A DNA stretch of 37,470 nt from Thermoflexia bacterium (GTDB lineage: Bacteria > Chloroflexota > Anaerolineae > B4-G1): NCBI GenBank assembly GCA_011192155.1, contig DUEK01000021.1, positions 1-37,470 of the forward strand, read 5' to 3'. The notes under the pieces were generated by a model. The model worked only from the letters and a program-made list of their open reading frames with translations. It was not told the DNA's origin and ran no database searches. This document shows positions 32,431 through 37,470 of the stretch, one piece after another; position 1 is the stretch's first letter; each line of letters starts with the position of its first letter. A program made the position numbers and the translations under genes.

Positions 32431-34113
32431 CTAATCAACCGCCAGGCCCACCATCTGCGCCCACTCTCCGTGAATACCGTCTTCCGTCACCCCATAGTAG
32501 GCGCGTAGTTTACCATTCTCGCGCTGCACCAGGTCGTAGCGCGTTCGGCTTCTGTGCTGGCGTTGCTTCAGCACGGCAATGTCGCCGTGCCATTCTACCT
32601 TGCTCGCGTCCACTGGATGTTCTTCGGCTTGGGTGATGGCATAGTGCCACAGCCGTCGCGCCGATTTCCGGGTGACGTTCTTGACTTGGTTGCCGTTGCG
32701 CAGGTCACGCATGGTGTGGTAGAGTGTGCCCTTGCGCTCCTGGGATTCGACTATTTCCACGCCTGTCCGAGGCGGCTCAATGTGGCCCGTCGCTTCCTTC
32801 GCCGCCACGTCTGCTGGCCCTTTCCACACTCGCTTGACCAAGCTCACAATTTCGTCCCGCACGGCCAGGTCAGTTTCGCCCTCACTGCGCACATAGATTT
32901 TGTTATCGTCAATGGCATAGGGTGGATCGTCGCCCCGGGGCACTACCAAGCGCACCACTTTCTTTCCCTGCGTCTCTTGCATGTCCACGTTGACGTCGAG
33001 CGGGGGCGTGATGCGGCGCTCGACATCTTCCTGGAGGTCTCGAATCAACTTTGAGGGAGTGCGCACTCCGGCCGGTTGTTCTTTGGGGTTGGCGCTGACG
33101 CCGATGTAGATGGCGCCTCCATTGGTGTTGGCGAAAGAACAGACGTCGGCCAGAATAGCGTGCCGCCGTCCGCCCCGGCGGGTGTAGCCGACGTGGAAGG
33201 CCTGTACGATGGTATCTCCTTCCTCCCGTATAGCCTGGATGTGATCCAGAGGGGCCGTCGCCGGGCGGTAAGGCCGCGTGAGGGCAAAATCGTTGCCCAA
33301 GAACACTTCCCGCAGTGCATCAAAACTGACTTCGGGTAAAAGTACCTCCGTCACCCGCTCGCCGACTCCTAGGTGCTTGCCATCGCGGGTGAGCCGGTGG
33401 GCGTCGGAGCCTTGAATGCACCGCATCGGGCGCGGGTACTCGGGTCGCGAACCGTCGAAGAAGCGCGCCGTCGTGCGTCGCCCTTTATTCTCGAGGTCGG
33501 TTGCCTCCAGTGCATGGAGATGAGGGTCTTGTGTATAGGCCATGCGCGTCTGGCCACCCAATCCCGACCGGCGCATAGCCACTCCATGAGAGGAATTGAC
33601 GTGAGCGGCTATGACAATCCCGCCGGCCTCGTCAATGACCCGGTAGGCCGTCAGCACGTCGGTCGTTGCCCCGACTTCGCCGCTGCCGGCGTCCAGTTTA
33701 TCTAGCGGGATATTGAGCTGGCGCAGGATGAACTCTAATTCTCGCACGTCTACCTCGGGAGAAAAGATTCCGAGGATGTGAAAACCCAGGGTCGCCGTAA
33801 ACTCGAACCCTGGCAGCACCAGTACTTTTTCTCGCAGGCGTCGGTATTCTTTGAGCTGTTGTTTCTCTTCTTGCTGTATCCGGCCGAGCTGCTCCAGTAA
33901 CTTTAATTGGTTGATTTTTTCCAACATTGTCTGGTAGCCGGCTATGGTGTTATGGTCGGTAAAAGCGATGATATCGAGCCCCTTGTTTTCTGCCTGGCGT
34001 ATTATGTCCAGATAGGATCTGTTGGGCTCCTGATAATCAGCGGAGGCGGGGGTGTGTAGATGTAAATCAACCCGTTTCCACTGGGGTTTTGTATTTCTTT
34101 TCTTTCTTGTCAT
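32431..34113 (-). CDS. PHP-domain phosphoesterase fused to an AlbA_2 (Schlafen-type) domain
   Basis: The 560-residue product has an N-terminal PHP domain (about 14-270). Metal-binding motifs are visible: DLHLHT (D16, H18, H20), FTDHNT, PGFEFTA, IAAHVNS and GSDAHRL. A helical insert rich in Gln/Glu/Lys (about 65-95) is predicted coiled. About 290-430 match the AlbA_2 / Schlafen-like ATP- or nucleic-acid-binding domain: ILADVCSFANTNGGAIYIGV and NKIYVRSEGETDLA. The last 110 residues (RKSARRLWHYAITQAEEHP onward) form a basic region of unknown fold. It is probably a metal-dependent nuclease or phosphatase. SD AGGAG precedes the ATG. Preceding genes on this strand are the response regulator and lon. 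Confidence 0.88.
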   Translation of the reverse strand: MTRKKRNTKPQWKRVDLHLHTPASADYQEPNRSYLDIIRQAENKGLDIIAFTDHNTIAGYQTMLEKINQLKLLEQLGRIQQEEKQQLKEYRRLREKVLVLPGFEFTATLGFHILGIFSPEVDVRELEFILRQLNIPLDKLDAGSGEVGATTDVLTAYRVIDEAGGIVIAAHVNSSHGVAMRRSGLGGQTRMAYTQDPHLHALEATDLENKGRRTTARFFDGSRPEYPRPMRCIQGSDAHRLTRDGKHLGVGERVTEVLLPEVSFDALREVFLGNDFALTRPYRPATAPLDHIQAIREEGDTIVQAFHVGYTRRGGRRHAILADVCSFANTNGGAIYIGVSANPKEQPAGVRTPSKLIRDLQEDVERRITPPLDVNVDMQETQGKKVVRLVVPRGDDPPYAIDDNKIYVRSEGETDLAVRDEIVSLVKRVWKGPADVAAKEATGHIEPPRTGVEIVESQERKGTLYHTMRDLRNGNQVKNVTRKSARRLWHYAITQAEEHPVDASKVEWHGDIAVLKQRQHRSRTRYDLVQRENGKLRAYYGVTEDGIHGEWAQMVGLAVD

Positions 34114-34312
34114 TATTCTCCTAAATCTCCCTGCCGGGCGGTGAGGTGATTTGAGGTTGGCTGATCCGCCGTAAACAACATAAAGTCATAAACGGCCAAT
34201 CAGAGCTTCCTGTCGCGATGTTTCACGCGCTTTCTCAGATCTCCAAATCTCGAATCTGTAAATTCTAAATCATCTCCTACCCGGTAGGGAATCCTAAATT
34301 AATCAAATGAGG
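34114..34312. other. Intergenic region with stem-loop and dispersed repeat
   Basis: Inverse arms CTGAT-x2-GCCGT and ACGGC-x2-ATCAG lie between about 34160 and 34204. A single copy of the AAATCTC-type repeat occupies 34236-34271. No ORF is credible. It separates the response regulator gene from the PHP gene. Confidence 0.5.
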
Positions 34313-34669
34313 CTACTCTTGGAGCAGGCCTCCTATCATTTCCAATAGTTCAGACGGGCGGAACGGTTTGAAGACAAACTTGTCGGCGCCGGCAGCCAAA
34401 CACTCGGCCGAACGATCCATACCAGAGGTCATCACTATGGGTATTGATTTTAGCGTTTCGTCTGCCCGCAGTTCTTTCAGCACGCCCAACGTATCTCCGT
34501 CTGAGACGTGTACGTCCATCAGTATGAGCGCCGGCTCGGCCTGGCGCACCGCCGGTATCACGTCATTGTGATTGTTCACGGCCACTGCCTGATGCCCTTC
34601 CAGTTCAAATACCGTCGTGAGCAGTGTGCTGAAGGTTTTATCGTCGTCTACAACCAGAATAGTGCTCAT
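34313..34669 (-). CDS. Single-domain response regulator (CheY-like receiver)
   Basis: The product has 118 residues and is a receiver domain only. The acidic pocket is D8/D9/D10 in VVDDD, the phosphoacceptor is D52 in [10 protein letters not shown], the switch Thr is T81 in VMTSG, and K101 is in FVFKPF. With no output domain it would act by protein-protein contact or in a phosphorelay. No histidine kinase is in the window. It starts 62 bp after the lon stop codon on the same strand and may be co-transcribed with lon. The ribosome binding site is weak (AGGATAGG). Confidence 0.94.
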   Translation of the reverse strand: MSTILVVDDDKTFSTLLTTVFELEGHQAVAVNNHNDVIPAVRQAEPALILMDVHVSDGDTLGVLKELRADETLKSIPIVMTSGMDRSAECLAAGADKFVFKPFRPSELLEMIGGLLQE

Positions 34670-34731
34670 TGTTTGACCTATCCTTCTTCATTATGGAATC
34701 TCTTCTCCGCCCATTATTGCTGCAAGCAAAA

Positions 34732-37215
34732 TTACTGTGGACAAATGGCAGCCTCGAACACGTCATTTACCCTCTCGGCCAGAACGAACGTAAGCTCCTT
34801 CTGTACCTCATCGGGTATATCGTCCAGGTCATTTTGGTTCTGTTTGGGCAGGATGACGGTTTTGAGGCCGGCTCGATGGGCAGCCAGAACTTTTTCCTTG
34901 ATGCCGCCCACCGGAAGCACTTGCCCGCGCAGTGTGATCTCCCCCGTCATTCCCACGTCGTCGCGCACCTGGCGCTCGGTCAGCAGCGAGGCCAGCGCGG
35001 TGGCCATGGTGACGCCGGCCGAGGGGCCGTCCTTGGGCACCGCCCCCGCCGGTACGTGCAGATGGATGTCGGTCGAGTCAAAGATGTCCTGTGGGATGCC
35101 CAGTTCCTCGGACTTGGCGCGCACGTAACTGAGCGCCGCCTGCGCCGATTCCTTCATCACCTCGCCCAACTGACCGGTCACCGTGAACCCCTTGCTGCCG
35201 GGCATCTTGGTGGCCTCAAAGAACATCAGGTCGCCGCCGGCGATTGTGACGCCCAGCCCAGTGGCGACGCCCGGCAGTTGGGTGCGCAGCGCTGTCTCTG
35301 GAAAGTATTTTTGTTTTTTCAGAAACTTTGGTACGTCGCGCGCCGTCACTCGCACCGGGTCTCCGTTCCCCTCGGCAATGCCAGTCACCACTTTTCGGCA
35401 GACTCGCCCGATCTCTCGCTCCAGGTTGCGCACGCCAGCCTCACGGGTATAGTCCTGGATAATTTTGCGCAACGCGCCCTCAGTAAAGGCCAACTCTTCA
35501 GATCGCAGGCCATTCTCCCGCAGTTGGCGTGGGATGAGGTACCCTTGGGCAATGTGCGCTTTCTCCGTCTCGGTGTAGCCCGAAAGCTTCAATATCTCCA
35601 TCCGGTCGCGCAGCGGCGCTGGAATGGGATCGAGCAAATTAGCGGTGGTGATAAACATTACCTGAGAAAGATCGAAAGGTACGCCCAGATAATGGTCGCG
35701 AAACTCCCGGTTCTGCTCCGGGTCCAGTACCTCCAACAATGCCGACGCCGGGTCGCCCCGAAAATCTTTCCCCAGCTTGTCCACTTCGTCGAGCATAAAG
35801 ACCGGGTTGTTCGATTCCACCCGCCGCAGCGCCTGGATGATGCGGCCCGGCATCGCGCCGATGTAGGTGCGGCGATGTCCCCGTATCTCTGCCTCGTCGC
35901 GCACGCCGCCCAATGATTGGCGGATGAACTTGCGCCCCAGCGCCCGCGCAATGGATTGCCCCAGGCTGGTCTTGCCCGTACCGGGCGGGCCTACGAAACA
36001 CAGGATGACGCCCTCACGCTCGCGCCGGATGAGGTCGGCCAGCTCATCCTGCTCAAACTCCTCCCTGCGCTCCTCCCGCAGTTTGCGCACAGCCAGATAT
36101 TCCAGGATGCGCTCCTTGATGTCCTCCAAATCATAGTGATCCTCGTCGAGCACCTGCCGGGCGTGTATTATCTCCAAATTGTCCTCGGTCTGCGTGTCCC
36201 ACGGCAGGCTGGTCAGCCAATCCAAGTACGTGCGAATGACGCTATACTCGGCAGCGGCGGTGGGCAGTTTGCTCAACCGGTCCAACTCGCGACGAGTCTC
36301 TTTCTCCGCTTCCTCCGGCATCCCGGACGACTCGACCTTTTCGCGAAACTCCTCTACTTCTATCTGCTGTTCGTCCTCCTCCCCCAGCTTGCGCCGGATA
36401 GCCTTGAGTTGCTCGCGCAAAAAGTACTCTTGTTGCGTCTTTTGCATCTCTGACTGGGCCTCAGTCTGAATCTTGCGTCCTAGTTCGAGTACCTCTAACT
36501 CCTTCGTCAGCAGTCCCAGCAACATGTGCAATTTCTCTGTGACGCTGTCCAGTTCCAATAATTGCTGCGCGTCTTCCAGGCTTATCTTTTTCATCTGATT
36601 GGCGACAGCGTAGGTGAGTTGCAGGGGATCTTCAAGGTTGACGATCAGCGAACTCATTTGTTCGGGGCCTGTGGAGACCAACTCGTTCAGACGGTGGAAA
36701 CCATCCGTGATGTTCCGCTGGAGTGCTTCGATCTCCAACGATTTCTCTGTCTTCTCCGGCGATATTATCACGCGCGCCGTCAGATAAGGAGACTTGCCCG
36801 TGAACTCTTCTACATAGATGCGCAACAACCCTTGCATAATCAGTGTGAGCGTCCCGTCCGGCGCTTTGAACAGCCGATGCACTGCTGCGACAGTCCCAAC
36901 TCGGTAAACATCGTCCGGCCCCGGATTTTCTACCTCCGGATCGCGGCTGGCCACCAGGCCAACGAGTTGTTTCCCCAACATCGCATCGTCAATCAAACGA
37001 ACGGAGCGCGGCTGGCCGATGCGGATCGGAACCGCCGTCATCGGGAAAACAACCAAACCCCGCAGCGGCAGGATTGGAAGATGCGTGGGAATCTGGATCA
37101 GCCCGCTCTCTTTGCCGTCGCTCGACGAACTATCGCGATCACTCTTGGTCAGCGGGTGACTCAGTAAACCCAACAAGTCCTCTAGCCTCTCCGCTTCCTT
37201 TTCTCTATTTGACAT
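34732..37215 (-). CDS. lon: ATP-dependent Lon protease (LonA)
   Basis: Lon is a cytosolic AAA+ protease that degrades misfolded and regulatory proteins. The 827-residue product starts with about 45 extra hydrophilic residues compared with E. coli Lon. The LON N-domain ([14 protein letters not shown]) and a coiled helical region follow. The AAA+ module has Walker [10 protein letters not shown] and Walker [10 protein letters not shown]. The S16 proteolytic domain has catalytic S732 in KDGPSAGVT and K775 in GGIKEKVL. All catalytic residues are intact. A promoter is visible at 37256-37284. Confidence 0.98.
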   Translation of the reverse strand: MSNREKEAERLEDLLGLLSHPLTKSDRDSSSSDGKESGLIQIPTHLPILPLRGLVVFPMTAVPIRIGQPRSVRLIDDAMLGKQLVGLVASRDPEVENPGPDDVYRVGTVAAVHRLFKAPDGTLTLIMQGLLRIYVEEFTGKSPYLTARVIISPEKTEKSLEIEALQRNITDGFHRLNELVSTGPEQMSSLIVNLEDPLQLTYAVANQMKKISLEDAQQLLELDSVTEKLHMLLGLLTKELEVLELGRKIQTEAQSEMQKTQQEYFLREQLKAIRRKLGEEDEQQIEVEEFREKVESSGMPEEAEKETRRELDRLSKLPTAAAEYSVIRTYLDWLTSLPWDTQTEDNLEIIHARQVLDEDHYDLEDIKERILEYLAVRKLREERREEFEQDELADLIRREREGVILCFVGPPGTGKTSLGQSIARALGRKFIRQSLGGVRDEAEIRGHRRTYIGAMPGRIIQALRRVESNNPVFMLDEVDKLGKDFRGDPASALLEVLDPEQNREFRDHYLGVPFDLSQVMFITTANLLDPIPAPLRDRMEILKLSGYTETEKAHIAQGYLIPRQLRENGLRSEELAFTEGALRKIIQDYTREAGVRNLEREIGRVCRKVVTGIAEGNGDPVRVTARDVPKFLKKQKYFPETALRTQLPGVATGLGVTIAGGDLMFFEATKMPGSKGFTVTGQLGEVMKESAQAALSYVRAKSEELGIPQDIFDSTDIHLHVPAGAVPKDGPSAGVTMATALASLLTERQVRDDVGMTGEITLRGQVLPVGGIKEKVLAAHRAGLKTVILPKQNQNDLDDIPDEVQKELTFVLAERVNDVFEAAICPQ

Positions 37216-37255
37216 TCTTTATTATCGATCCTCCACTTTGGCAATGATATTCCTA

Positions 37256-37284
37256 ATTGTACCACAATTACACGTCTCGCCCAA
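37256..37284 (-). promoter_or_regulatory. Promoter of lon
   Basis: Minus-strand TTGGGC (37279-37284), a 17-bp spacer and TACAAT (37256-37261) lie about 40 bp before the lon ATG. No CIRCE-type heat-shock dyad is evident. Confidence 0.5.
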
Positions 37285-37365
37285 ACCCCGCTTGGGTCGC
37301 GTTTGTACTCAACATCGTTCTGTGGTATCATCAAAAACGAAATGATTGGTGATTACCCACATCTT

Positions 37366-37440
37366 ACCACAGAGGCACGGAGGGCACAGAGAAAAACAAA
37401 AGTAGACTCTAAAACTCTGTGTTCTCCGTGTCTCTGTGGT
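37366..37440. repeat. Dispersed palindromic repeat, copy 2 (ACCACAGAG ends)
   Basis: It is bounded by ACCACAGAG (37366-37374) and CTCTGTGGT (37432-37440). Its reverse complement matches the element at 21-86 closely in both halves, with a few extra bases in the centre. It is not coding. Confidence 0.78.
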
Positions 37441-37470
37441 GAAATTGTCGAGCCTGGAAAGGCGCTACAG

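Noticed and set aside
34669-35916. Long plus-strand open frame opposite lon
   Set aside because: It is antisense to a well-conserved Lon protease and its product has no recognisable domain.

Overview
The window looks like a chromosomal segment of a mesophilic or moderately thermophilic member of the Chloroflexota, perhaps Anaerolineae-like. That placement is inferred from gene content and style: Thr/Pro-rich stalks on surface proteins, Pro/Glu-rich linkers after lipoboxes, an NrtR-led NAD operon, a long-form aldehyde:ferredoxin oxidoreductase beside an MttB-family methyltransferase, and intergenic regions full of short palindromic repeats. No rRNA, tRNA, CRISPR array, transposase or phage gene was found.

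Layout. (1) 0.2-4.8 kb, minus strand: an apparent operon of a Thr/Pro-rich membrane-anchored protein, three tandem M42 aminopeptidase paralogues and a prepilin peptidase. (2) 4.88-6.58 kb, plus strand: a GT-C/DUF2142-like membrane protein and a FlK-like thioesterase. They are expressed from a promoter whose -35 box overlaps that of the divergent M42 operon. (3) 6.79-10.36 kb, minus strand: overlapping tkt, fdhD and a PIG-L deacetylase. (4) 10.5-14.4 kb: a 31-residue membrane peptide, rplS with a structured leader and a strong terminator, a class-I glutamine amidotransferase-like hydrolase, a lipoprotein resembling a metalloprotease that has lost its HExxH motif, and a YtxH protein. (5) 14.8-18.4 kb: a frameshifted mttB-family gene followed by an AOR. 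(6) 18.4-19.3 kb: about 0.9 kb with no gene, made of several palindromic elements. (7) 19.3-25.1 kb: nrtR, nadE, a nadC-nadA gene fusion, nadB and kptA, covering de novo NAD synthesis from aspartate plus an NAD-consuming RNA phosphotransferase. (8) 25.2-32.3 kb, minus strand: an Opp/Dpp-type ABC importer with an oversized OppB and an embedded secreted beta-sandwich protein. (9) 32.4-37.2 kb, minus strand: lon, a single-domain response regulator and a PHP-AlbA_2 fusion protein.

The most notable items are the NadC-NadA fusion, whose linker is written in a repeat sequence also found between genes; the near-identical 146-bp MITE-like elements with 15-bp terminal inverted repeats and a rearranged third copy filling the gap between two convergent genes; the three-paralogue M42 operon; the importer with extra extracytoplasmic parts; and the metalloprotease-like lipoprotein with a dead zinc site. 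I see no unmistakably new defence or mobile system. The PHP-AlbA_2 protein is the closest candidate.
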